Shown: positions 24,275 through 32,159 of the stretch, in pieces
Numbering within the stretch: position 1 is the first letter of the stretch
Layout: each line of letters opens with the position of its first letter
Assembly (NCBI RefSeq): GCF_017491605.1
Contig: NZ_JAFGYY010000034.1
Coordinates: 1-40,706 of the forward strand
DNA from: Pseudomonas sp. 30_B
Lineage (GTDB): Bacteria > Pseudomonadota > Gammaproteobacteria > Pseudomonadales > Pseudomonadaceae
Direction of reading: 5' to 3'
Length of the DNA: 40,706 bases
Program-made: the position numbers and the translations under genes
The notes under the pieces: model-generated
Seen by the model: only the letters and a program-made list of their open reading frames with translations
Databases searched by the model: none
What the model was told of the DNA's origin: nothing

Positions 24275-25639
24275 ATGCTGAAGAAATTGCTGATCGCCAA
24301 CCGTGGCGAGATCGCCGTGCGCATCATCCGCGCCGCCCGGGCCCTGAGGATTCCCACGGTCGCCGTGTGCAGCGAGGCCGATGCCGATTCGCTGGCCGCG
24401 CGCCAGGCCGACGAGGTCCGGATCATCGGGCCGGCCCGTGCCGACCGCAGCTACCTGAATGCCGAGGCCTTGTTGCAGGCCGCGCGGGAAACCGGTGCGG
24501 ACTCGATCCATCCCGGCTACGGCTTCCTCTCCGAGAATGCCGATTTCGCCCAGGCGGTGGTGGCGGCCGGGCTGGTCTTCGTCGGCCCCGATGCGCAGAC
24601 CATTCGCCGCATGGGCGACAAGGCCGAGGCACGGCGTACCGCCATGGCCGCCGGGGTGCCGGTGGTGCCGGGTTCGCCCTGCGAGCTGGACGATATCGAC
24701 GCGGCGCTGCGTTGTGCCGGGGACGTTGGTTATCCACTGCTGATCAAGGCCTCCGCCGGCGGCGGCGGACGCGGCATCCGCATCGCCCATGATGCCGACG
24801 AGCTTCGCCGCGAGTTCCCCATCGCCCAGCGCGAAGCCCTGGCGGCCTTCGGCTCCGGCGCGGTGTACCTGGAGCGCTTCATCCGCCAGGCGCGGCACAT
24901 CGAGGTGCAGATTCTCGGTGACGGCGAGCGCGCGGTGCATCTGTTCGAGCGCGAGTGTTCGCTGCAGCGGCGCCGGCAGAAAGTCTTCGAGGAGGCGCCT
25001 TCCGCCGCCCTGAACGACAGCCAGCGCGCGGCGCTCTGCGCCAGCGCGGTACGCCTAGCCCAGAGCCTGGGCTATCGCGGAGCGGGTACCCTGGAGTACC
25101 TGTTCGATGCGCACAGCGGCGAGTTCTTCTTCATCGAGATGAACACCCGCATCCAGGTCGAGCACCCGGTCAGCGAAATGATCACCGGCATCGACCTGGT
25201 CCAGGCCATGCTGCGCATCGCCGGTGGCGAGCCGCTGGCGCTGCGCCAGGAAGACATTCGCCTGAACGGCGCTGCGCTGGAAATGCGCATCAACGCCGAA
25301 GACCCGGCACGCAACTTCTTCCCCTGTCCCGGCGTGGTGGAGAGCCTGGGCTGGCCACAGGGCGAGGGCGTGCGGGTGGACAGCCACCTGTACCCCGGTT
25401 ATCGCGTGCCGCCTTACTACGACTCGCTGCTGGCGAAGATCATCGTCCACGGCAAGGACCGCGAGGAAGCCTTCGAGCGCGCCCGGCGTGCGCTGGAGCA
25501 CACCGAGCTGACCGGCATGGCGACCACCTTGTCGTTGCACCGCTGGCTGCTGGCCGATGCGCGCGTGCAGGCGGCGCAGTTCGATACCGGTACCCTGGAA
25601 ACCTGGCTGGCCGAGCGTTCGGCCGCGGCGGAGGTGTGA
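24275..25639 (+). CDS. Biotin carboxylase, AccC-like, of an accessory carboxylase
   Basis: A 454-aa ATP-grasp enzyme that carboxylates biotin with bicarbonate and ATP. Essential residues are intact at near E. coli AccC positions: Lys158 and the glycine loop AGGGGRG (161-167), QKVFEEAP (235-242), Glu288, Asn290, Arg292, Gln294, Val295, Glu296 in EMNTRIQVEHPVSE. Opening MLKKLLIANRGEIAVRI is typical. Nothing suggests it is the acetyl-CoA carboxylase subunit proper: no accB precedes it, and its neighbours are Pxp/urea-carboxylase-like. It corresponds to PAO1 PA0494. Good SD (GAGGACCGGGCC). Followed by the KipI-like gene after one base. Confidence 0.93.
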   Translation: MLKKLLIANRGEIAVRIIRAARALRIPTVAVCSEADADSLAARQADEVRIIGPARADRSYLNAEALLQAARETGADSIHPGYGFLSENADFAQAVVAAGLVFVGPDAQTIRRMGDKAEARRTAMAAGVPVVPGSPCELDDIDAALRCAGDVGYPLLIKASAGGGGRGIRIAHDADELRREFPIAQREALAAFGSGAVYLERFIRQARHIEVQILGDGERAVHLFERECSLQRRRQKVFEEAPSAALNDSQRAALCASAVRLAQSLGYRGAGTLEYLFDAHSGEFFFIEMNTRIQVEHPVSEMITGIDLVQAMLRIAGGEPLALRQEDIRLNGAALEMRINAEDPARNFFPCPGVVESLGWPQGEGVRVDSHLYPGYRVPPYYDSLLAKIIVHGKDREEAFERARRALEHTELTGMATTLSLHRWLLADARVQAAQFDTGTLETWLAERSAAAEV

Positions 25640-25640
25640 C

Positions 25641-26519
25641 ATGCACGAGCAGATTCGCTACAGCTTCGGCGGCGACGAGCACCTGTTCGCCGAGGTCGCC
25701 GAGTCCATGTCGCTGGAGGCGTTCTTCCGCGGCATGGCCGTCACCCGGGCGATCGAGCAGCAGGCGATCCCCGGCGTGCTCGATGTGTGCCTGGCCAACG
25801 CTTCGTTCCAGGTGCGCTTCAATCCGGACCTGATCGCCCCGCAGGCGCTGCTCGAACGGGTGCGCGAGCTGGAATCGCAGGCCACCACCGAACGCCGTAT
25901 CCAGACCCGGATCATCGAGATCCCGGTGCTGTACAACGACCCCTGGACCCACGAGACCCTGATGCGTTTCCGCGATCGTCACCAGGACCCGGACTCCACC
26001 GACCTGGAGTACGCCGCGCGGGTCAACGGCTACCAGGACGCCCAGGCTTTCATCGAGGCCCACAGCGGCACGCCGTGGTTCGTCTCCATGGTCGGCTTCG
26101 TCGCCGGCTTGCCGTTCATGTACCAGATGGTCGAGCGCGAACGGCAACTGCAGGTGCCCAAGTACCTGCGTCCGCGCACCGACACGCCGAAGCTGACCCT
26201 CGGTCATGGCGGCTGCTTCGGCTGCATCTATTCCGTGCGCGGCGCCGGCGGCTACCAGATGTTCGGCGTCACCCCGGCGCCGATCTATGACCCGCAGCAG
26301 AGCCTGGGCTACCTGAAGGACTCCATGGTGTTCTTCCGTGCCGGCGACATCGTGCAATTCAAACCCATCGACCGTGCCGAATACGACCAGGCGCTGGCGG
26401 AGGTGGAAGCCGGCAGCTTCGATCTGCGCATCCGTCCGGTCGAGTTCGACCTCGACGCCTTCCTCAACGACCCGCAAGGCTGCAAGCAGCGCCTGCAGGA
26501 GGTGCTCCATGTCGCTTAA
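25641..26519 (+). CDS. Long, divergent KipI/PxpB-like protein (carboxyltransferase domain B type)
   Basis: A 292-aa protein of the KipI/allophanate-hydrolase-subunit-1 family, clearly longer than PxpB (~220 aa). The first ~90 residues resemble the family's alpha/beta N-terminal domain, and the cyclophilin-like C-terminal domain holds MVGFVAGLPFMYQM, LTLGHGGCFGCIYSVRGAGGYQMFGVTP and FRAGDIVQF. The usual GFxPGFpYL and vPaGSVaI segments are replaced by GFVAGLPFM and LGHGGCFGC, adding a CxxC (Cys192, Cys195). The start at 25641 has GGAGG directly upstream. It overlaps the KipA-like gene by 11 bases, so equal synthesis is likely. Homology of KipI to a domain of the urea carboxylase carboxyltransferase supports a carboxylation role. 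Confidence 0.83.
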   Translation: MHEQIRYSFGGDEHLFAEVAESMSLEAFFRGMAVTRAIEQQAIPGVLDVCLANASFQVRFNPDLIAPQALLERVRELESQATTERRIQTRIIEIPVLYNDPWTHETLMRFRDRHQDPDSTDLEYAARVNGYQDAQAFIEAHSGTPWFVSMVGFVAGLPFMYQMVERERQLQVPKYLRPRTDTPKLTLGHGGCFGCIYSVRGAGGYQMFGVTPAPIYDPQQSLGYLKDSMVFFRAGDIVQFKPIDRAEYDQALAEVEAGSFDLRIRPVEFDLDAFLNDPQGCKQRLQEVLHVA

Positions 26520-27486
26520 GGTGCTCAAACCCGGCCTCGCCACCTCGGTCCAGGACGGCGGCCGCGAGGGTTATTACCACCTGGGTATTCCGCCCTCCGG
26601 TGCGCTCGACCAGTACGCGCTGCGCGCCGCCAACCTGCTGGTGGGCAATCCGGCCGCCGCGGCGGTGCTCGAATGCACGCTGCTCGGCCCGCAGCTGGAA
26701 TTCCAGCGCGATGCGCTGGTGGCCGTCTGCGGCGCCGCCATGACGCCGCGCATCGAGGGTGCCGAGATGCCGCTGGACACCGCCTTCCGGGTGCGTGCCG
26801 GGCAGGTGCTGGGCTTCGACTTCATCAAGGCCGGGGCGCGTGGCTACATCGCCATCGACGGCGGCATCGACGTGCCCGAGGTGCTGGGTAGCCGTTCCAC
26901 CTATGGCCTGGGCGCCATCGGCGGGTTGCAGGGCCGGCGCCTGCAGTCCGGCGACGAGCTGCCCCTGGGTGCGCCTCACGGGCATGGGCAGGAAGGCCTG
27001 GCCTTGCCGCGCTCGCTGCAGATCGACGTAGGTGGCGAGGTCAGCCTGCGGGTGGTGCCCGGCCTGTATCACCACCGCCTGACGGCCCGGGCCGCCGAGC
27101 AGTTCTTCGCCGACACCTGGACCGTCGGCTCCGAGGCGGACCGCACCGGCTACCGCTTCAAGGGCGGCACGCCGCTGGCCTTCGAGCCGCGCGAGCAGCC
27201 GTTCGGCGCCGGTTCCGACCCGTCGAACATCGTCGATGCCTGCTACCCGATCGGCTCGATCCAGGTCCCCGGCGGGCTGGAGCCGATCATCCTGCACCGC
27301 GACGCGGTGTCCGGCGGCGGCTACGCCACCATCGGCACGGTGATCAGCCCGGACCTCAACCGCATGGCGCAGATGCAGCCCAACCAGAAAGCCCGTTTCG
27401 TCGCCATCACCCTGGAGGAAGCCCTGGCGGCGCGGCGCCGATACAACCAGCAACTGGAAAACCTGAACCGCTTCTTTCTTGCCTAG
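26509..27486 (+). CDS. KipA/PxpC-like protein (carboxyltransferase domain A type)
   Basis: A 325-aa protein of the KipA/allophanate-hydrolase-subunit-2 family, close to PxpC in length (~310). Family motifs: KPGLATSVQDGGREGYYHLGIPPSGALDQYA at the N terminus (residues 6-36), GNPAAAAVLECTLLGP, RGYIAIDGGIDVPEVLGSRSTY, and C-terminal GSDPSNIVDACYPIGSIQVPGG and AVSGGGYATIGTVISPD. In urea carboxylase this fold forms half of the carboxyltransferase active site. Start ATG at 26509, with AGGAGG (26498-26503) 5 bases upstream, inside the preceding gene. Followed by a strong GC hairpin and then the permease. 'KipA of an accessory carboxylase' is favoured over plain PxpC because of the biotin genes. Confidence 0.87.
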   Translation: MSLKVLKPGLATSVQDGGREGYYHLGIPPSGALDQYALRAANLLVGNPAAAAVLECTLLGPQLEFQRDALVAVCGAAMTPRIEGAEMPLDTAFRVRAGQVLGFDFIKAGARGYIAIDGGIDVPEVLGSRSTYGLGAIGGLQGRRLQSGDELPLGAPHGHGQEGLALPRSLQIDVGGEVSLRVVPGLYHHRLTARAAEQFFADTWTVGSEADRTGYRFKGGTPLAFEPREQPFGAGSDPSNIVDACYPIGSIQVPGGLEPIILHRDAVSGGGYATIGTVISPDLNRMAQMQPNQKARFVAITLEEALAARRRYNQQLENLNRFFLA

Positions 27487-27497
27487 CCAATAACAAC

Positions 27498-27546
27498 GCC
27501 GCGGCGGCGCGATTTCCGGTGGCACCTTCCAGGGCGCCGCCGCGGC
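27498..27546. other. Perfect 13-bp inverted repeat between KipA-like gene and permease
   Basis: GCCGCGGCGGCGC (27498-27510) and GCGCCGCCGCGGC (27534-27546), separated by 23 bases. It is an all-GC stem with no T-run, so it is not a classical terminator. It could stabilise the upstream mRNA 3' end, lower readthrough into the permease, or bind a protein. Confidence 0.8.
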
Positions 27547-27591
27547 TTCCTGCTGCCGTTCGCCAAGCCCTCATCTTGCGGAGAAACCAAG

Positions 27592-28908
27592 ATGGCAAGT
27601 CTGTCGCAGCATCCCGAAGTCGATCCTTCCGCTTCCTCTGTTCCCAGCCATGCCCGGATGGGCCGGCTTTCCCTGAGCATGGCCTGGTGGGCCGTGTGCA
27701 GCGCCATGTTCTACATCGTCGTGGGCGCCTCGCTGGCGCTGGCCTACGGCGCACGCAACGCGATCCTTGGCATGTTGCTGTCGGTGGCATGCTACGGCCT
27801 GATCAACGCCGTGATCAGCCGCTACGCCATTCGCACCGGACTTTCCGTTGCGCTGTTCTCGCGCGTTCTGTTCGGCAGCGCGGGCGCGTCCCTGGCGACC
27901 CTGATCTTCTTCTCCACGGCGATCTACTATGCGGTGTTCGAAGGCTCGGTGATCGCCGTGGCGCTCAACCACCTCTATCCCGGCGTGTCCTATTCGCTGG
28001 CGGCGCTGCTGGTGGTGCTCTATAGCGTGCCGTTGATCTTTGGCGGCGTGCAGCATTGGCTGGACCGCTTCAATGGCGTGCTGCTGCCGTTCTACCTGTT
28101 CGGCCTGCTGGCGGCGGTGGCGCTGTCCATCTCCGCGTACGGCTACCAGCCGCAGTGGCTGGATTTCGGCCCGGCGAATCCGCCGACCGGCGGCTGGTGG
28201 GATTGCTTCACGGCCTACATGGGCGTCTGGGTGCTGATGATGTTCACCTTCGACTACGCCCGCTTCGGCAAGCCGGAAGACGCCGCCTGGCACGGGCGCT
28301 GGAACTTCGGCATGCCCTTCTACCTGGTGACCTTCCTGCTCAACGGCATGGCCGGCATCTACCTGGCCAGCAGCATTCCGCAGGAGGGCGCGCTGAGCGA
28401 GGTCACCGTGGTCCTGGCGATCCTCAAGCTGATGGGGATCTGGGGGCTGCTGTTCGTCTGGGTGACGCAGACCCGGATCAACACCGCCAACTACTACCTG
28501 GCGACGGTGAACATGCAGGCGTTCTTCGCCGAGGTGTTCCGCCTGCGCGCTTCCAGCCTGGTCTGGGCGGTGGTGGTCGGCGCGGTGGTCTATGCGCTGA
28601 TGCTGGCGGACGTTTTCGCCTGGCTGCTCAAGGCGCTGGCCTGGCAAGGCGTGTTCGTGGTGGCCTGGGTCGGCGTGGCGCTGGCGCACATCCTCGGCAG
28701 GGCGTCGCTGCCTGCGGGGGAGCCGGCGCGGCTGAACCCGCTGGGGCTGGCCGCCTGGTTCTGCGGTGCACTGCTGGGCTTCGGGTTGATGGAGGCGGGC
28801 GGTAGCCTGCAGTCGTTCTCCGCACCGCTGACCTTCCTGGTCTCGGCCGGGGTCTACGCCGGGCTGTGCCGCCGCCGCATGAGTCAGCCGAGCGTTGTAT
28901 CGGGGTGA
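27592..28908 (+). CDS. NCS1-like cytosine/purine-type permease of the carboxylase operon
   Basis: A 438-aa inner-membrane protein with about 12 hydrophobic segments, related to cytosine/purine permeases of the NCS1 family but shorter and with a different opening (SLSMAWWAVCSAMFYIVVGASLALAYG). FGGVQHWLDRFNGVLLP and TRINTANYYLATVN are like CodB-type family members. The SD GGAG precedes the ATG by 9 bases. Same strand and 105 bases after KipA, so it belongs with the operon and probably imports the carboxylase/hydrolase substrate (inference). It is distinct from the other permease of this window (11696-13225). Confidence 0.85.
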   Translation: MASLSQHPEVDPSASSVPSHARMGRLSLSMAWWAVCSAMFYIVVGASLALAYGARNAILGMLLSVACYGLINAVISRYAIRTGLSVALFSRVLFGSAGASLATLIFFSTAIYYAVFEGSVIAVALNHLYPGVSYSLAALLVVLYSVPLIFGGVQHWLDRFNGVLLPFYLFGLLAAVALSISAYGYQPQWLDFGPANPPTGGWWDCFTAYMGVWVLMMFTFDYARFGKPEDAAWHGRWNFGMPFYLVTFLLNGMAGIYLASSIPQEGALSEVTVVLAILKLMGIWGLLFVWVTQTRINTANYYLATVNMQAFFAEVFRLRASSLVWAVVVGAVVYALMLADVFAWLLKALAWQGVFVVAWVGVALAHILGRASLPAGEPARLNPLGLAAWFCGALLGFGLMEAGGSLQSFSAPLTFLVSAGVYAGLCRRRMSQPSVVSG

Positions 28909-28923
28909 TTATTTATTGATCAC

Positions 28924-28955
28924 TTGTCAACCTGTGTCGAGAGAGTGGTTGACAG
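28924..28955 (+). promoter_or_regulatory. BirA-like operator upstream of bioB
   Basis: TTGTCAACC (28924-28932), 14-base spacer, GGTTGACAG (28947-28955): 8 of 9 arm positions complementary. It closely follows the enterobacterial BirA site TTGTAAACC-N(14-16)-GGTTTACAA. It overlaps the promoter -35 element, so biotinyl-AMP-bound BirA would block transcription. Confidence 0.8.
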
Positions 28956-28976
28956 CGTCACAGGTCCACATATGAT
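28949..28976 (+). promoter_or_regulatory. Sigma-70 promoter of the bio operon
   Basis: TTGACA (28949-28954, perfect -35), 16-base spacer, TATGAT (28971-28976, near-perfect -10). The -35 lies within the right arm of the BirA-like operator. About 75 bases of leader precede the bioB ATG. Confidence 0.8.
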
Positions 28977-29059
28977 GCCTTGAGCCTGATTCCCCCGGTG
29001 GCGCGCCGCCGGGGCACCTTAGACAAGAGGCGCCCCCAAGCGTCGAAGGACTTTTGCCG

Positions 29060-30118
29060 ATGAGTGCCACCGCAGCCCAAGTAACCCGCCACGACTGGAC
29101 CCTTGCCGAAGTCCGTGCCCTGTTCGAACAGCCCTTCAACGACCTGCTGTTCCAGGCGCAGACCGTGCACCGCGCGCACTTCGACCCGAATCGCGTGCAG
29201 GTTTCCACGCTGCTGTCGATCAAGACCGGCGCCTGCCCGGAAGACTGCAAATATTGCCCGCAGTCCGGCCACTACAACACCGGCCTGGACAAGGAAAAGC
29301 TGATGGAAGTGCAGAAGGTGCTGGAGGCCGCGGCGGAAGCCAAGGCCATCGGCTCCACCCGCTTCTGCATGGGCGCGGCGTGGAAGCACCCGTCGGCCAA
29401 GGACATGCCCTACGTGCTGGAAATGGTGAAGGGCGTTAAGAAGCTCGGCCTGGAAACCTGCATGACCCTCGGTCGCCTGGACCAGGAGCAGACCAAGGCC
29501 CTCGCCGAAGCGGGCCTGGACTACTACAACCACAACCTCGATACCTCGCCGGAGTTCTACGGCAACATCATCACCACCCGCACCTACGGCGAGCGCCTGC
29601 AGACCCTGGCCTACGTGCGCGAGGCGGGGATGAAGATCTGCTCCGGCGGCATCCTCGGCATGGGCGAGTCGGTGGACGACCGCGCCGGCCTGCTGATCCA
29701 GCTGGCCAACCTGCCGGAGCACCCGGAGTCGGTGCCGATCAACATGCTGGTGAAGGTCAAGGGCACTCCGCTGGCCGAAGAGAAGGACGTCGATCCGTTC
29801 GACTTCATCCGCACCCTGGCCGTTGCCCGCATCCTGATGCCGAAATCCCACGTGCGCCTGTCCGCCGGCCGCGAGCAGATGAACGAGCAGATGCAGGCCC
29901 TGGCCTTCATGGCCGGCGCCAACTCGATCTTCTACGGCGAGAAGCTGCTGACCACCAAGAACCCGCAGGCCGAGAAGGACATGCAGCTGTTCGCGCGCCT
30001 GGGCATCAAGCCCGAGGAGCGCGAGGAGCACGCCGACGAAGTGCACCAGGCCGCCATCGAACAGGCGCTGGTGGAACAACGCGACTCCCAGCTGTTCTAT
30101 AACGCGGCTTCGGCCTGA
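29060..30118 (+). CDS. bioB: Biotin synthase
   Basis: A 352-aa radical-SAM enzyme that inserts sulfur into dethiobiotin, last step of biotin synthesis. The SAM-cluster ligands are Cys59, Cys63 and Cys66 in TGACPEDCKYCPQSG; the [2Fe-2S] ligand region is seen in FCMGAAW, LETCMTLG and CSGGILGMGE, with KSHVRLSAGRE holding the conserved Arg. The length equals that of pseudomonad BioB. ATG at 29060 (AAGGA 9 bases upstream) rather than the TTG two codons earlier. First gene of the operon, under the BirA-like operator; bioF follows after 117 bases that contain a REP pair. Confidence 0.98.
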   Translation: MSATAAQVTRHDWTLAEVRALFEQPFNDLLFQAQTVHRAHFDPNRVQVSTLLSIKTGACPEDCKYCPQSGHYNTGLDKEKLMEVQKVLEAAAEAKAIGSTRFCMGAAWKHPSAKDMPYVLEMVKGVKKLGLETCMTLGRLDQEQTKALAEAGLDYYNHNLDTSPEFYGNIITTRTYGERLQTLAYVREAGMKICSGGILGMGESVDDRAGLLIQLANLPEHPESVPINMLVKVKGTPLAEEKDVDPFDFIRTLAVARILMPKSHVRLSAGREQMNEQMQALAFMAGANSIFYGEKLLTTKNPQAEKDMQLFARLGIKPEEREEHADEVHQAAIEQALVEQRDSQLFYNAASA

Positions 30119-30128
30119 TCTGCTTTTC

Positions 30129-30205
30129 GTAGGAGCGAGCTTGCTCGCGAACGTTTTTCCCGACTAAACCGGCGCCGGGCGGTTCGCGAGCAAGCTCGCT
30201 CCTAC
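30129..30205. repeat. REP doublet (GCGAGC/GCTCGC class) between bioB and bioF
   Basis: GTAGGAGCGAGCTTGCTCGC at 30129-30148 followed by GAA, and its perfect reverse complement at 30183-30205, 31 bases apart. The two copies can also pair with each other to give a long hairpin inside the bio mRNA. It ends 30 bases before the bioF ATG. Confidence 0.88.
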
Positions 30206-30235
30206 AAAAGCTATGCCGCCAACACGGGGTTGCGT

Positions 30236-31441
30236 ATGCCTTTCGATCTCGCCGCCCGCCTGGCCCAGCGCCGGGCGGACGATCTCTACCGCCAGCGCCC
30301 GCTGCTGGAGAGCCCGCAGGGGCCGGATGTGGTCATCGATGGCCAGCCGATGCTGGCCTTCTGTTCCAACGATTACCTGGGCCTGGCCAGTCATCCCGAG
30401 GTGATTGCGGCCCTGCGCGCCGGTGCCCAGCGCTGGGGCGTGGGCGGTGGCGCCTCGCACCTGGTCAACGGGCACTGCGGCCCGCACCACGAGCTGGAGC
30501 TGGCGCTCGCCGAGTTCACCGGCCGCCCGCGCGCGCTGCTGTTCTCCACCGGCTACATGGCCAATCTCGGCACCGTCACGGCCCTCGTCGGCAAGGGTGA
30601 CAGCGTGCTGGAGGACCGCCTCAACCACGCCTCGCTGCTGGATGCCGGCCTGCTCTCCGGCGCGCGCTTCTCGCGCTACCTGCACAACGACGCCGCCAGC
30701 CTTGCTTCCCGTCTGGACAAGGCCGAAGGCAATACGCTGGTCGTCACCGACGGCGTGTTCAGCATGGATGGCGACCTCGCCGATCTGCCCACCCTTTGCG
30801 CGACGGCTCGAAAGCAGGGCGCCTGGATGATGGTCGATGACGCCCACGGCTTCGGCCCGCTGGGCGCGACCGGCGGCGGCATCGTCGAACACTTCGGCCT
30901 GGGTATCGATGATGTGCCGGTACTGGTCGGCACCCTCGGCAAGGCCTTCGGCACTGCGGGGGCCTTCGTTGCCGGCAGCGAGGAGCTGATCGAGACGCTG
31001 ATCCAGTTCGCCCGTCCCTACATCTACACCACCAGCCAGCCACCGGCGGTGGCCTGCGCCACGCTGAAGAGCCTGGAGCTGCTGCGCGCCGAGAACTGGC
31101 GCCGCGACCACCTGAACGCGCTGATCGCCCGCTTCCGCGCCGGCGCCCAGGCCATCGGCCTGAGCCTGATGGACAGCCCGACGCCGATCCAGCCGATCCT
31201 CATCGGTGGCAGCCGCCAGGCCATGGCCCTGTCGGCGGAGCTGCGCGAGCGCGGCATCCTGGTTGGCGCCATTCGCCCGCCCACCGTGCCGGCCGGCACC
31301 GCGCGCCTGCGCGTGACCCTGTCCGCGCTGCACAGCGAAGCCCAGGTGGATCGCCTGCTGGTGGCGCTGGCCGAAGGCTGGCAGCGGGTGTCGTCTAGCC
31401 TTCTGGCAGAAATCGATGCCGAGGAGGGCGATGATGCGTGA
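30236..31441 (+). CDS. bioF: 8-amino-7-oxononanoate synthase
   Basis: A 401-aa PLP enzyme condensing pimeloyl-ACP (or -CoA) with L-alanine to 8-amino-7-oxononanoate. Seen: FCSNDYLGLASHPEV, HGGPHHELE-equivalent GHCGPHHELE, STGYMANLGTV, the D in DDAHGFGPLG and the PLP-Schiff-base Lys236 in GTLGKAFGTAG. The ATG at 30236 is used; a TTG two codons earlier gives a longer form. bioH overlaps the 3' end by 8 bases. Confidence 0.97.
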   Translation: MPFDLAARLAQRRADDLYRQRPLLESPQGPDVVIDGQPMLAFCSNDYLGLASHPEVIAALRAGAQRWGVGGGASHLVNGHCGPHHELELALAEFTGRPRALLFSTGYMANLGTVTALVGKGDSVLEDRLNHASLLDAGLLSGARFSRYLHNDAASLASRLDKAEGNTLVVTDGVFSMDGDLADLPTLCATARKQGAWMMVDDAHGFGPLGATGGGIVEHFGLGIDDVPVLVGTLGKAFGTAGAFVAGSEELIETLIQFARPYIYTTSQPPAVACATLKSLELLRAENWRRDHLNALIARFRAGAQAIGLSLMDSPTPIQPILIGGSRQAMALSAELRERGILVGAIRPPTVPAGTARLRVTLSALHSEAQVDRLLVALAEGWQRVSSSLLAEIDAEEGDDA

Positions 31442-32159
31442 CCAACTGATCCTGCTGCCCGGCTGGGGCCTGGGCAGCGCGCCGCTGGAGCCGCTGCGCG
31501 ATGCGCTGCTGGAACAGGCGCCGCACCTGAACGTGCAGATCGAGCCGCTGCCGACCGATGCCGACCCCAGCGTCTGGCTCGACGAGCTGGACGATAACGT
31601 CGCCCATGACGCCTGGATCGCCGGCTGGTCGCTGGGCGGCATGCTCGCCGCAGAACTGGCGGCGCGCCGGGGTGAGTCCTGTCGCGGGCTGGTCACCCTG
31701 GCCAGCAACCCCTGCTTCCGCCGCCGCGAGGATTGGCCCGAGGCCATGGCGAACGAGGTGTTCGAGGACTTCTTCGAAGCCTTCCTGCTGGAACCGCAAC
31801 TGGTGCGCAAGCGCTTCACCCTGCTGGTCAGCCAGGGCGCCCGTGACCCGCGCACGCTCGCGCGGCAACTACAGGTGGCTTTGCCGCAGCTGGATGCCGA
31901 GGGTCTGACCGCCGGTTTGCAGCTGCTCGGTCAGCTGGATACCCGCACCGCGCTGAGGCGTTACCCCGGTCCGCAACTGCACCTGTTCGCCGAGAACGAT
32001 GCCCTGGTGCCGGCCTCCGCCGCCGACGCTTTACTGGAATGGCTGCCGGACGTCGAGGTCAGCCGGGTGTCCGGCGCCAGCCATGGACTGCCGCTGGAGC
32101 AGCCGGACGAAACCGCCGCCGCCATCCTGAGATTCATCCATGAGGGCGACGATGCCTGA
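31434..32159 (+). CDS. bioH: Pimeloyl-ACP methyl ester esterase
   Basis: A 241-aa alpha/beta hydrolase that cleaves the methyl ester of pimeloyl-ACP and so ends the BioC-BioH pimelate route. Seen: LLPGWGLGSAPLEPL oxyanion region, nucleophile GWSLGG (Ser66), acid in HLFAENDALVP, His in SGASHGLPLEQP. GGAGGG at 31422-31427 is 6 bases from the ATG at 31434; an ATG at 31431 is only 3 away. It overlaps bioF by 8 bases and bioC by 8 bases, so translation of bioF-bioH-bioC is coupled. Confidence 0.95.
   Translation: MRDQLILLPGWGLGSAPLEPLRDALLEQAPHLNVQIEPLPTDADPSVWLDELDDNVAHDAWIAGWSLGGMLAAELAARRGESCRGLVTLASNPCFRRREDWPEAMANEVFEDFFEAFLLEPQLVRKRFTLLVSQGARDPRTLARQLQVALPQLDAEGLTAGLQLLGQLDTRTALRRYPGPQLHLFAENDALVPASAADALLEWLPDVEVSRVSGASHGLPLEQPDETAAAILRFIHEGDDA

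Noticed and set aside
24275..25639. Calling this gene accC of acetyl-CoA carboxylase
   Set aside because: Motifs are AccC-like, but there is no accB-type carrier and the neighbours are KipI/KipA; the fatty-acid accBC pair is expected elsewhere.
23186..27486. Calling the cluster plain 5-oxoprolinase pxpABC
   Set aside because: Possible, but the intervening biotin carrier and carboxylase, and the divergent KipI, argue for a different or extended reaction, so no pxp symbols were assigned.
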